Of a DNA stretch of 64,000 bases, positions 54,374 to 64,000 are shown in pieces (position 1 is the first letter of the stretch; each line of letters opens with the position of its first letter). The DNA is from Bathynomus jamesi (taxonomy: Eukaryota > Arthropoda > Malacostraca > Isopoda > Cirolanidae), in assembly GCA_023014485.1 (NCBI GenBank), contig JAJOZX010005611.1:129001-193000 (forward strand), read 5' to 3'. The notes below the pieces were generated by a model. That model saw only the letters and a program-made list of their open reading frames with translations. It did not search any database and was not told where the DNA came from. Both the position numbers and the translations under genes were made by a program.

Positions 54374-54524
54374 ATGCCACAACCTTTTGAAGGAGAATGG
54401 GAGAAGGACATCGAAGATGACTATGATGCCACGTTCATTAGGGCCAAGTGCCCACAAGAATCTATGATACTTCCTATCCCCGGAGGAAGGGAAAATGTCT
54501 CCATATTAGCATATACACTCTGAT
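54374..54524 (+). CDS. Carboxylesterase exon, mirror copy (first visible)
   Basis: Plus-strand mirror of 31744-31895 with the same acceptor (gtgacag) and donor (gat|gtaagt). It has the cccc run (LPIPGGREN in frame) where the left arm has ccc. It lacks a T in aaaattgtc and a C in cactcctgatg, so the last residues are shifted. The two arms therefore carry complementary errors in one exon. Confidence 0.82.
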
Positions 54525-54537
54525 GTAAGTATATATA

Positions 54538-55306
54538 CAGGGTGGTGCAAAAGTCTGGACCCATAGGCGGTTATATGGAAAAAAAGTGTGGCTGCAGGAA
54601 GTTTATTATGAAATGAAATTTAATTAAACCATACACCAGTGACTAAATATGTTAAATTTAACGTTCTAGTTCAGAATTTACAATAAGTGTTCGAATTGAT
54701 GTCCATCTTCTTCCAAAACACTTTTCTACTCGGTTGACACAAGACCTTTGCACATTTGTAAGCATAGTAATATTCGTTCTTATGGCTTCAATCTGTTGTG
54801 ATGTTATCCTTTAGCGCTTGTATTGTTCTTGGTTGTTAACGTAAACCACTGATTTAAGGTGTCCCATAAGAAATAATCAAAGGAGTCAAGTCTGGAGATC
54901 TGGTGTGGCCATTGAATTGGCCCACGTCGTCCAATCCATTTCGCTGGAAATGTTTCATCTAAAATTTGCGAACGACCTTTGCGAAATGTGGCGGAGCCCC
55001 ATCCTGCTGAAACCACATAACTCTCCGATTTTGTAATGGTATTTCGTATAATCGAGGCATAAGGAAATTTGTTAAACAAGTTAGGTATGATTCACCCGTT
55101 ACAGTGCTGGGAAGAAATATGGACCAATTATCGCACCTCCCCACATAGCAACCCATACCATAAACTCTTGGCTGTATTGCACGTGTCTTCCTCAACCCAA
55201 TGTAACCCAATATAAACAAAAATTAAATTATAAAAAACTATTATAAAACTCGAAAGATTTTTTATATAGTAAATTGCCTATGGGTCCAGACTTTTGCACC
55301 ACCCTG
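54538..55306 (-). mobile_element. Deleted DD41D mariner, mirror copy
   Basis: Mirror of 30956-31730. The transposase is split by several single-base differences into frames at 55219-54959 and 55079-54804. The QQDGAPPHFAKVV and SRLDSFDYFLW blocks remain legible. Confidence 0.82.
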
Positions 55307-55324
55307 TATATACTGTATATATAT

Positions 55325-55378
<54 letters not shown>

Positions 55379-55449
55379 TCTTTGTGAAAATTCAGTTTTA
55401 ATTTCTAACCAATTTATATCAAACGTGGAATGTATTAATACTTTCGCAG

Positions 55450-55602
55450 ACAATTCTTGATAAGCCGGAAATAGTATACCCTGTCATGTTTTACATCCAC
55501 GGAGGGTCCTTTCTAACCGGCGATGCCACTCTCTATGTGCCAACCAAGTTGATGGACAGAGACGTGATTGTGGTTATGGTTCAATACAGGTTGGGGTCCT
55601 AG
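55450..55602 (+). CDS. Carboxylesterase exon with HGGS, mirror copy
   Basis: Plus-strand mirror of 30694-30847. It is in frame through YPVMFYIHGGSFLTGDA and VVMVQYRLG, then one T is missing (ggtcctag against ggtccttag), making TAG at the exon end. The acceptor ttcgcag and donor ag|gtgag are conserved. Confidence 0.85.
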   Translation, partial: TILDKPEIVYPVMFYIHGGSFLTGDATLYVPTKLMDRDVIVVMVQYRLGS

Positions 55603-55714
55603 GTGAGAGAAAAGAAAAGCTTTTTTATAATTAATGTTTATCCGACGTTTTCTCTATTGAAACTCTTTTAACAACCATAAGGAACTGAGCTCATACTTTG
55701 TATATTCTTTATCG

Positions 55715-56158
55715 TTATCACTCTCCATTATGAATTACATTTATCCATATTAATCCATTATTACTTACCTATATCTATTATTACGTCATTATTACTTACC
55801 TTTATCCATGTTAATTCTTTATTATTACTTTTAGCCATATTCATTCTTTATAGCTTACTTTTACCCATTATTACTCACTTATTACTTACCTTCACTAATT
55901 ATTAATCGCTTACTATTTTCCTTTATTCATTATTAATCCTTTATTACTTATCTTTATTTGTTATTGCTACCTTCATCCATTATTAACCTCTATTATTTAC
56001 CGATTATATATTAATCCCTCGTATTTATCCTCGCCCCTTATTAATCCTTTATTATTTTTTTCTATTATTACTTACCTTTATCCACTCTCTTGTTAACCAC
56101 TTATTACTTACCTTCGCCTATTATTAATCGCTTAATTTTCCTTACTTATTAATTATTA
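55715..56158 (-). repeat. Minisatellite, mirror copy
   Basis: Mirror of 30130-30600: ttacttacctttatccatta-type units. Confidence 0.75.
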
Positions 56159-56159
56159 A

Positions 56160-57278
56160 TGAAATGAAAATGAAAATGAAAAGATTTATGGCAGACTATA
56201 GTCCATATGACAAATATATTAATATAATAACAGTTCACATACTAAGGATAGAAATATATTACAGTTGGTTAGAAATAATACGGTAATGTCAAAGTTAAGT
56301 GGAGCCACAGACAGACATTTTCGTTACCAAGAATTCCTTAGGTTAGAGGATAAACGGCAGGATTCATGGATAGCTTGGCTAATCGGGTTGGTTGATTTTT
56401 TTTTAATTCTTTGCATTAGACTGTATTGAGCACGTCTTGTTACCTCCGAGAAGCTCAGGACATTGTGGGTAGCAAACATTTGCGAAGCTGAGCATCTCGG
56501 GGTAATTTATGTAAGAGTCTGAAAGACCTGTTGTACAGCAAATTTAGGGTTTGCCAGAACCTTTTTTATAATTCACCAGAGTTTCTGTCCGTATATATTA
56601 CTGCAGAAAGTACGAAAGAGAGTGTCTTTAGCTTCACTTGTACAGAACCGAAAGTTCCTTATAGTCATATTGCTTTAGCACAAGGCTTCGAGATTGTTTT
56701 CTTATATCTGAGTCACCACTCAAGCAGCTGGTAATAGTTTGACCCAAATACTTAAACTCTTGTACTTCATCAATTACTTCACCTTTCATTTTAAATCTAA
56801 TATCAGCTAGCTGATTACAGCTTTTAGGATGAAATTGCATAACCTTAGGTTTTGTAACATTAAAAAGAATATCATGTTTCTGCGAATACACTTTGCAGAC
56901 TTTTAGTAGCCGATCCAGACCTTAACAGAGGGACTTATTAAGACCATATCATCGGCATAAACTAAGTTATTTATCCTTGTGTTATCATACAACATCCCAC
57001 TATTGCCTCATTAAATGAAGCAATTAATCCCTCAATATACACATTAAACAGCATAGGAGAGAGCAAGGAGCCTTGTCTCACCACGCAAGAGGAGCCAAAA
57101 CATTCGGATAGTACATTGCCCGACCTAACAGTAAAAGATTGGTGGGAATACCAAAATTTGAATAAATTTAATATGTACATGGGAACCTTCGTCTTCAAGT
57201 TTTTTTAAAAAAATATTGTGGTTTACTCCATCATATGCCTTAATTATATCTAGGAAACAGCTATAAATGGTTGAATTT
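56160..57278 (-). mobile_element. CR1/L2-like LINE, mirror copy
   Basis: Mirror of 29010-30128. RT frames are broken at about 56640, 56920 and 56985. SSCVVRQGSLLSPMLFNVYI and EFKYLGQTITSC remain legible. Confidence 0.82.
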
Positions 57279-60200
57279 AGCTATTTTTTTATTTTATGGG
57301 GAGTGGAGAACGAGGGATAGTCAGGAGGAGGAAGAGTTGTTGTTGTTGTTGGTTAGCCGATCAGCCCACCCTGATCGAGCAAGCCGGCGGCACGCAGGTA
57401 ACCGATCGCCCTCTCCGGAGTGGACCAGAGGTTCAGCGCACTAGTGATATTGTGTTGTGTTCGATGTTGTGCTAGAGCGGTACACTGTCATAATGTGTTC
57501 AATGTTTGTGGTGTGTCCTGGCACAGATGGCAGGTGTCGTCTGTGGAGTTGTCTAGTCTGTGTTTATATGTCTGTAAGTTGGGGTGTTGTCCACATCGGA
57601 ATCGTACTAAGTTAACTCGATCCGATCTGCTCAGGCTGGTCTCTGATCTGTTAATGGGTGGTGGCTTCGCACCTAGACCGCATTCGGACCGAGTCGTGTC
57701 AGTGCTTGTGGGTTAGGTGTGTGTGTGTATGTGTTCTCTGTACTGTGTGATGTCTGTGGGCCGTGGTATGGAATGGCGTATTTGGTTATAAATGTCTCTC
57801 GGGTGTTACCTTAATGATGCGAGGTGTCGGTGCATGATTGTACATGTAGTGGCAAGGGTATTGTGGGTTAGTTGTCGCTGCTGCCATGGATTGTGTCCCC
57901 TCATGTCTGAATGTTCCCTAACTTTCAGTATTTTTGTTTCTGTGTGCAGGTGTTCTATTGGTGTTGTTTGAGTGCATCCTGTAATGATACGAAGTGCGTT
58001 GTTTTGTATTGTCTGTAAGGTGTTTATGTGGGTGTTTGAGATAATGGGTGCCCAGCATGGGCTAGCATAGTCCATAACTGAGCGAATATATTGTTTGTAT
58101 ATGAGTGATGTTGTTTCTTGCTGGTGCCCAAAGTTTGTGCCTGTTAGTACCCTAAGCGTGGTGTTAAGTCTGACGTACATTTGATTTTAATGTCCTGAAT
58201 GTGGTTTGCAAAAGATAATGATGTGTTGTATGTGACCCCAAGTATTTTGGTCCTGTGAGTATGTGGAATGTTGATGTTGTTAGTGTAAGCTGTGGAGTTA
58301 TCTGGTGTTCTTTTGTGTTGCTTGTTAGCAAGGTGATGGTTGATTTGTGGGTGCTACTTTGAGTCTATTGTGTGTGAGCCAGTCTTGTATACTGTTTATG
58401 TATGTTTGTAGGTTATTTGTAGCGGTGTCGATGTTGTTGTGGGTGGATGTTAGAGTGATGTCATCTGCATATGATGATAAGGTAAGCTTGTTATCTATGG
58501 GTGTTGGAATGTCATGCATGTATAAGTTGAGTGTTGGTGAGAGAACAGAGCCTTGAGAGACCCCGTTCGGATAAAGCTTGTTTTTGGATGACTTGCCATT
58601 AAATGTGACATGTGAGTATCTTCCTGAAAGATAGTTGCTCAGCCACCTTTTGGTGTTATTGTGCATGTTTGTGTTGAGTATTTTGTTATGAGAGGGAAGC
58701 GTGCGATAGCATCAAAGCTTTACTAATGTCTATTGTTGCTAATAGTGTACGTTGAGCTGGTCGTCTGGAGTTCATGCCATCCATGATGTGCTGCGTGAGG
58801 TTAGGAGTAATGTAGTGGTTGAGTGGTGAAGTCTGAATCCATAAAGTAGGCGATAGTGGTATGTGTGGTTTGGTGATTTGTAAGATTAGCCTTTCTGTTA
58901 CTTTGGAAGGTGTGCATAGTAAAGTAGTGGGTCTATAGGAAGCTGGTTCTGTTGGATTTTTGTTTGGTTTGAGTAGTGTAATAATTTTACCTTGTTTCCA
59001 TATTTCAGGAATAATACAGTGTTGGTATGAATATGTGCTGATGTTTGTGAGAGCTAGTATTAGTATTCCCTGTGAGCCCAAGTGTTTAAGGTGTATGTTA
59101 GATATGTTGTCTGGTCCAGTAGCCTTCGAATTCTTAATGTTTTGATGATCTTGGTGGTCTGGTCTGTATTGAAGGGTGTAATGGTCGTGTCGAGTCTGTA
59201 GGTTTTCTTGTGTCTGGCTGTTTTTCTGTCTGCATGTTTCTGGTTGTTGTCTCTGTTTAAGCGACTTATCTTTGCGTAGTGATTAACTAGAATGTTAGCT
59301 TGTTGTGTATATGTTGGGATATTATTTGGCTCCGACAGATAGCCGCGTGTGAGGTGTGAATGCCGCTGTTAGAGTGGGTAATGCTGTTTATAGTCTTGTA
59401 TAGCCTGGATGTATCTGTGGAGTGGTTTAGTGTTGTTATGAATTCCCTAAATGTTTCTGTTTGTTTTCGTTAAGTTTGTTGTTTATTTCTGTGTTGAAAT
59501 GTTGTATCTGCTGTTTTATGACTTCTGTGTGTGTGTTTGTGTGCTATGTTTGAGGTTGTTACGTTGCCTTATGAGGTGGGCTATTTCTCTAGTGTAATTT
59601 GGGTTGTATTTCCTAATGTAAGTGTGCCTAAGGCTGTTGGGGCAGAGTGTAGAACGTGTTGTAATGATGATGGGCAGGTGGTCTGATGACAGTTGTTTTT
59701 CTGTTCTCCAGTGTGTATGTGTTGCTAGTGAGGGGGAACAGAACGTTATGTCTGGGGAGGAGTTTGAGTATCCTGCTTGATGTAGTATGTGTGTATGTTC
59801 TTCTGTATTGTTAAGAATGAAGAGGTTGTTTAGTTGTGTGGCTATGTTGGCGCCTCTGGTGTTGCTTTGGTTGTGCAGATACCAACTAGTGTCTTTGGCG
59901 TGAAGTCTCCTCCTAAGATGACATTAGTGAGAGAGGCCAGATTGTGTAACTGTGGCTTGTAATTGGCTGGCACCTGAGGTGAACTATTTGTGGGATGTAA
60001 ATGTTGATTAGTGTGGTGATGTGTTTTGCGCGTGTTTTAATGTTAACTGCCTGTATTTCTGTCGTGTTATCTGCTTGGATTGTGTTTTGTAATGTTTTGG
60101 GTGGCATCAATGTAGCTAATGCTTTTACGTATGTAAGTGATGAGTCCACCCCCGTGACCCCAGTACGATCTTGACGGATCGCCGTGAAGTCAGGGATGGT

Positions 60201-60570
60201 GGGTGTTTTGTGTGTGCGTTTTAGTTTTGTTTCTTGTATAAGTGCTATGTGAATGTTTTGTTTGTGTACGAATTCCCTAAGCTGCATGATTTTGTTTGCG
60301 AGGCCATCTACGTTGTACTGTAATATGTTAATATTATACTTCTGTATGTGTCTCATGGTTCTATTGTGTCTATGTCTTTGTGTATGGTGACATGTGTAAG
60401 TTGTAGTGGGGCCTGGATTAGTCTTAATGTCGCCGGAGAGTAAGAGTAGTCCGGGAAGCACGCAATTGCTCCCCATAAATTAAAAAATAGCACGTTGAGA
60501 ATAGGTCCGGCCCTTCTTCCGAGGAGGAAGAGTTGTGAAATAATGCTCATCATGATTGCGGGACAAACTT
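57279..60570 (-). mobile_element. Jockey/CR1-type LINE, mirror copy
   Basis: Mirror of 25697-29008. The N-terminal frame (60476-59913) begins MGSNCVLPGLLLLSGDIKTN, preserving the 2A-like motif, and breaks near 60150 at the GGHGGG region. Later frames (59081-58686, 58666-58325, 58180-57806) carry the RT blocks SYRPTTLL, GVSQGSVLSPTLNLYMHDI and SSYADDITLTS. Confidence 0.83.
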
Positions 60571-60898
60571 TATTAATCCTTTAGTACTTACATTTAGCCA
60601 TTAAAAATCCCTTACCCCTTATCTTTATCCACTATAATTCCATTATTACTCACCTTTATCCATTATTTATCATTCCACTCACCTTTATCCAATATTAAAT
60701 GAAAATCTACGCATTGGTATTTCGATCAAAAATGGATTTTTCTTTTAAACAAAATTTAGTCTAAAAGTAATTTTTCTTTTTTTATTTTTCCGTGTTCCTG
60801 GTTTTTTCGTGGTTTTTCTTAGTTCGTCATAGTTTTTTTAAGTTTCTCAGTATAAATTCTCCTTATAAACAATGTTATAATTATGCAATTATACGCAG

Positions 60899-60972
60899 GT
60901 TTTTTGGCATCTGGAACTCCAGATAATCCTGGCAATATGGGGCTCATGGATCAAATAACGGCATTACGATGG
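60899..60972 (+). CDS. Carboxylesterase exon, mirror copy (LMDQITALRW)
   Basis: Plus-strand mirror of 25292-25365, identical over 74 bases, with acceptor tacgcag and donor tgg|gtaag. The upstream intron (60571-60898) contains the end of the minisatellite (60575-60700) and no gene. Confidence 0.92.
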
Positions 60973-61033
60973 GTAAGACAAGCAGATATTTCTTTTAACT
61001 TTGATGCAGATGATTTACTTTGCATGTAACAAG

Positions 61034-61149
<116 letters not shown>

Positions 61150-61237
61150 GTAGTGAATTTAATGTCTCCAGAAGTGTTTTATATTTCAAGCATCAATATT
61201 CCTTCCTTTTCATTTTAGTAAATTGCATATTTTTGCA

Positions 61238-61333
61238 GCTATTTTTTTATTTTTATGGGGAGTGGGGAACTAGGGATGGTCAGGAGGAGGAAGAGTTGTG
61301 AAATAATGCTCATAATGATTGCGGGACAAACTT
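61238..61333 (-). mobile_element. Mini-LINE, mirror copy
   Basis: Mirror of 24981-25076, with the same fused 5' and 3' ends. Confidence 0.73.
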
Positions 61334-61635
61334 TATTAAATACTGAAATCATAATATTTCAGAAGTTTATGAATTTATCATTATATAACTGACTCCCCTT
61401 CAAAAGCAAAATAATAAATAGTAAGGGGATGGCTTCTGAAAATGTTTGTCACTATTACCTCCGCCTACGGAGGTAGGGGATGTACATAGCTGACTAATGT
61501 GTATTCAGAACGATGGATTAAAGCAGTTTGAATTGTTCAATTAGGGACCCTTTTTCATTTCTTCCAAAAATTTATCTATCAGAGGAAGGAAAACATTTTT
61601 ATGCCTTAAATCCTACACTGTTTCGATAGAATATA

Positions 61636-62833
61636 TGAGGTAGAGTCAAAACGTGCGTGAACTTTTTGCTTGTCAACCATACCTGTCATCATGACCGGTT
61701 TTACTGCACACTGCCTTCGAAGTAGTTCCTTTCCGCTGTCACACATTCCTGCCAGCGGTCGTACCACTGCTGGAAGCACTCCAGCAGGCCTTTTCCTGCG
61801 ACCTCCTTAAGTGCCCCCGACGTAGCCTCTTTCACCTCATCTGCTGACTGGAATCTGCACCCCTTCAAAAGGGCTTTCATTCTTGGGAACAGGTAGTAGT
61901 CGGCAGGGGCGAGATCTGAAGAGTAGGGAGGTTGTGGAACCACAGTGATGGCATTCTTGGTCAGATACTCTTGTATCAAAAGAGACCGATGAGCTGGTGT
62001 ATTGTCATGGTTCTAAATTTCCAAAGATGCGGGGTTTACGGCAGATATTTTCTCCGAGACGCGAAGGATGTTTCTGTACATGGTGTGAATAACGTTACGC
62101 CATTCCGGTATGAACTCCTGGTGAACGACGCCCTGGATATCGAAGAACCTCTCCAGCATCACCTTCCCCTTTGAGCGGTCTGCACGGAACGTCTGCTTTC
62201 TGGGTGATGAAGGTGACTTCCAGTACGAGCTTGACGTTTGGATTGTGGATCGAAAAGGTAGCACCAAGTTTCACCGCCCGTGATAACCCTGTTCAGAATA
62301 CCTGGATCACTACTGACTCCGTCAATCACGTCCCCACTAATGAGGGACCGTTCTTCACATTGATCCTCTGTGAGATTTCGTGGGACAATGTGGCCACACA
62401 CACACGATGCATGTTAAGGTCATCGTTCAGAATTTGATGGCACGTGCCATGTGACACACCAACGATTTTGGCGACTTCGTCAATAGTTCGTCTACGGTCC
62501 TGTCTGATGATCTCGCAACACAGGCAGTGGTCTCCTCATTAAGAGCTACCGCTGGCCTTCCCTCCAGTGATTGTCGGCCGTCCTTGAACGCTTAAACCAT
62601 TTATATTAATGTTCGCTCGCTCCTCAAATTGCGACATCCTGGAGCGGCGGATGCCTTCCACGCTCTCTGCACACTGACTGAGTGCGCCTGCCAGACTCAG
62701 CCAGTCAGTCTAGACCTAGTCTCTGCCCACACCTTCCCTACATATCCGCGCATGCGCAGACATGAAGACTCACACAAGTACTGAGTCGTTCAGCGGCTGT
62801 TAAAAAAGTTCACGAACTTTTTTACTCTACTTC
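61636..62833 (-). mobile_element. Mariner, mirror copy
   Basis: Mirror of 23476-24678. Transposase frames at 62401-62159, 62267-62013 and 61979-61701 keep VITGGETWCYLF (first Asp replaced by Gly), the HDNTPAHRS region and SDLAPADYYLFPRMK. Confidence 0.85.
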
Positions 62834-62880
<47 letters not shown>

Positions 62881-62884
<4 letters not shown>

Positions 62885-63034
62885 ATGGTTATAATAATCA
62901 GTCAGGAGGGCAAGAAACTGGCACAGCGCTTAGGCTAATTAATGCGGCCCAGTGCCATCGGGATTCGAACCCAGACTTCAGTGTATTCACTTCGCTTATA
63001 GGGAAACTCTGTTATCCAGTGAGCTAGGGTCGCT
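62881..63034 (-). repeat. tRNA-derived SINE, mirror copy
   Basis: Mirror of 23273-23425, with ggattcgaacc (B box, inverted) at 62960. Confidence 0.73.
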
Positions 63035-63234
63035 AACATACAATGGTTATACTCTTTTAATCAAAGCAATAATATGAAGTTAGTTTATTTCAGGTTTTCT
63101 TATTATGTCAGTTTATCGGAGACACTGGCACCGGACCTCTAAACAGTGGCACCGGACTCTTTCATCAGCCCATGAAAGTTATTTACGTAACATTTAGTTA
63201 TTCCAAATCCTACTAAACGTTTCGTTTATCTTAG

Positions 63235-63349
63235 GTCCGAGATTATATTTCTTACTTCGGTGGAAACTCGAGTTTAGTGACGGTGTTCGGCCAAAGCGCG
63301 GGTGCGGCAAGTGCATCCTGGATGCTGTTCTCTCCGCTTGTTAAAGACG
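63235..63349 (+). CDS. Carboxylesterase exon with catalytic Ser, mirror copy
   Basis: Plus-strand mirror of 22960-23074, identical over 115 bases. It encodes VTVFGQSAGAASASWML with the catalytic Ser. Acceptor ttatcttag, donor acg|gtaatg. The next exon of this copy would begin near 64,650, outside the window. Confidence 0.92.
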
Positions 63350-63415
63350 GTAATGTCTTTCCACTGTTTCCCTTTCTCATAGCGATTTCGCCGCATTATT
63401 TATTATAGTTATCCT

Positions 63416-63417
<2 letters not shown>

Positions 63418-63475
<58 letters not shown>
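63418..63475. repeat. (GA)n microsatellite, expanded relative to left arm
   Basis: GA units 63418-63473. The left partner at 22877-22895 is only about 17 bp of (CT)n. Confidence 0.95.
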
Positions 63476-63570
63476 TGTTTTTTCGATAATCGGGGACTCG
63501 TGTAAGTAAATTTTAATTAATCTTTCAACGAAAGGCGTTTCGTTAACTGCATCCTGTGACCTCTGGATAA

Positions 63571-63678
63571 ACTACATTGCAACAACGTTTTACCGTAAGA
63601 TCAGCTAAATTAAGCGACGTTCGATCTGTATAGTACTTGGATGGGTGACTTCCTTCTACAATAAGATGATATTGTAGT
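63571..63678 (+). repeat. 5S rRNA-like pseudogene/SINE head, mirror copy
   Basis: Mirror of 22674-22781, also 108 bases: aaattaagcgacgttcg and gtatagtacttggatgggtg correspond to the 5S internal promoter. One C/T difference from the left copy lies in the cttcc(c/t)tct stretch. Confidence 0.7.
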
Positions 63679-64000
63679 GACCCGTGATGATTCGGATTCC
63701 ACAATTGAAGCTGAAACGCTCCTTCATGTCATATGATCATGAATGTTAGTTAGTATGTAGTCAAAATGATGCAGTTGAAGACGCGAACATTTCTGCAACA
63801 CTGATCATGACAATTCGTTAGTGTTTCAGAGTGTGTTGATTCATCTTTTTGTGCGCAAAAATGAATGTGATGATGTGGGATAAAGAGAAGACAATTCATT
63901 TAATCCAACTTATGAAGATAAGAGACTGTTGTGGGACCCTCGTGAAATAAATCATAAAAATAAAATAAAAAATGTAATATTGTATAACAATATCTTCAGA

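Overview
The window looks like nuclear DNA from an arthropod, most likely a malacostracan (decapod-like) crustacean. Evidence: TTAGG-type telomeric pentamers inside the sequence, long TA/GA/CA microsatellites, arthropod Tc1/mariner, hAT, Merlin, Helitron and non-LTR families, tRNA- and 5S-derived SINEs, and one host gene split by GT/AG introns. There are no operons, ribosome binding sites or other prokaryotic features. The taxon is inferred from repeat vocabulary only.

The one recognisable host gene is a type-B carboxylesterase (juvenile-hormone-esterase/cholinesterase-like alpha/beta hydrolase) on the minus strand. Eight consecutive exons run from about 31.9 kb down to 4.58 kb, with matching splice phases, and carry the HGGS oxyanion motif, the GQSAG nucleophile elbow and the RDEGS acid motif. 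The first exon(s) and the last exon with the catalytic His were not found. Its introns are packed with transposons.

The dominant structure is a giant inverted repeat. Left arm 22,352-43,209 and right arm 43,253-64,000 are reverse complements of each other around a 43-base spacer, and the right arm still matches at the last base of the window, so the outer edge is not seen. The first four visible exons of the esterase therefore occur twice, head to head. The arms are close but not identical: a 228-bp TIR element sits only in the left arm, and there are microsatellite length differences, scattered transitions and many 1-base indels. In one exon each arm has an indel that the other lacks, which points to residual sequencing error. 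The structure is either a real large palindrome or two haplotypes joined in inverted order by the assembler.

Layout. 1-4.4 kb: nested hAT elements, a Helitron 3' end, and a palindromic Tc1 derivative split by a hAT with a perfect 8-bp target duplication. 4.5-14.2 kb: three esterase exons, SINEs, a Merlin-like element holding a piggyBac-type MITE, a full-length mariner-like relic, a CR1/L2-like LINE split by a foldback element, an RTE-like fragment, and a mariner relic. 14.5-18.2 kb: a nearly complete hAT with a frameshifted ZMYM1-like transposase. 18.3-22.3 kb: hAT MITE, SINE, two Tc1/mariner derivatives, one exon. 22.4-43.2 kb (mirrored at 43.3-64.0 kb): 5S-like SINE, mariner, two LINEs placed in a minisatellite, esterase exons, DD41D-type mariner pieces, a Merlin derivative, an unclassified transposon with long TIRs, a tandem Helitron pair and an LTR-like unit next to the palindrome centre.

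None of the transposases seen is intact. The strongest leads are the palindrome with its divergent esterase copies, the arm-specific insertion, the unclassified 2.15-kb transposon, and the 2A-like motif at the N terminus of the larger LINE.
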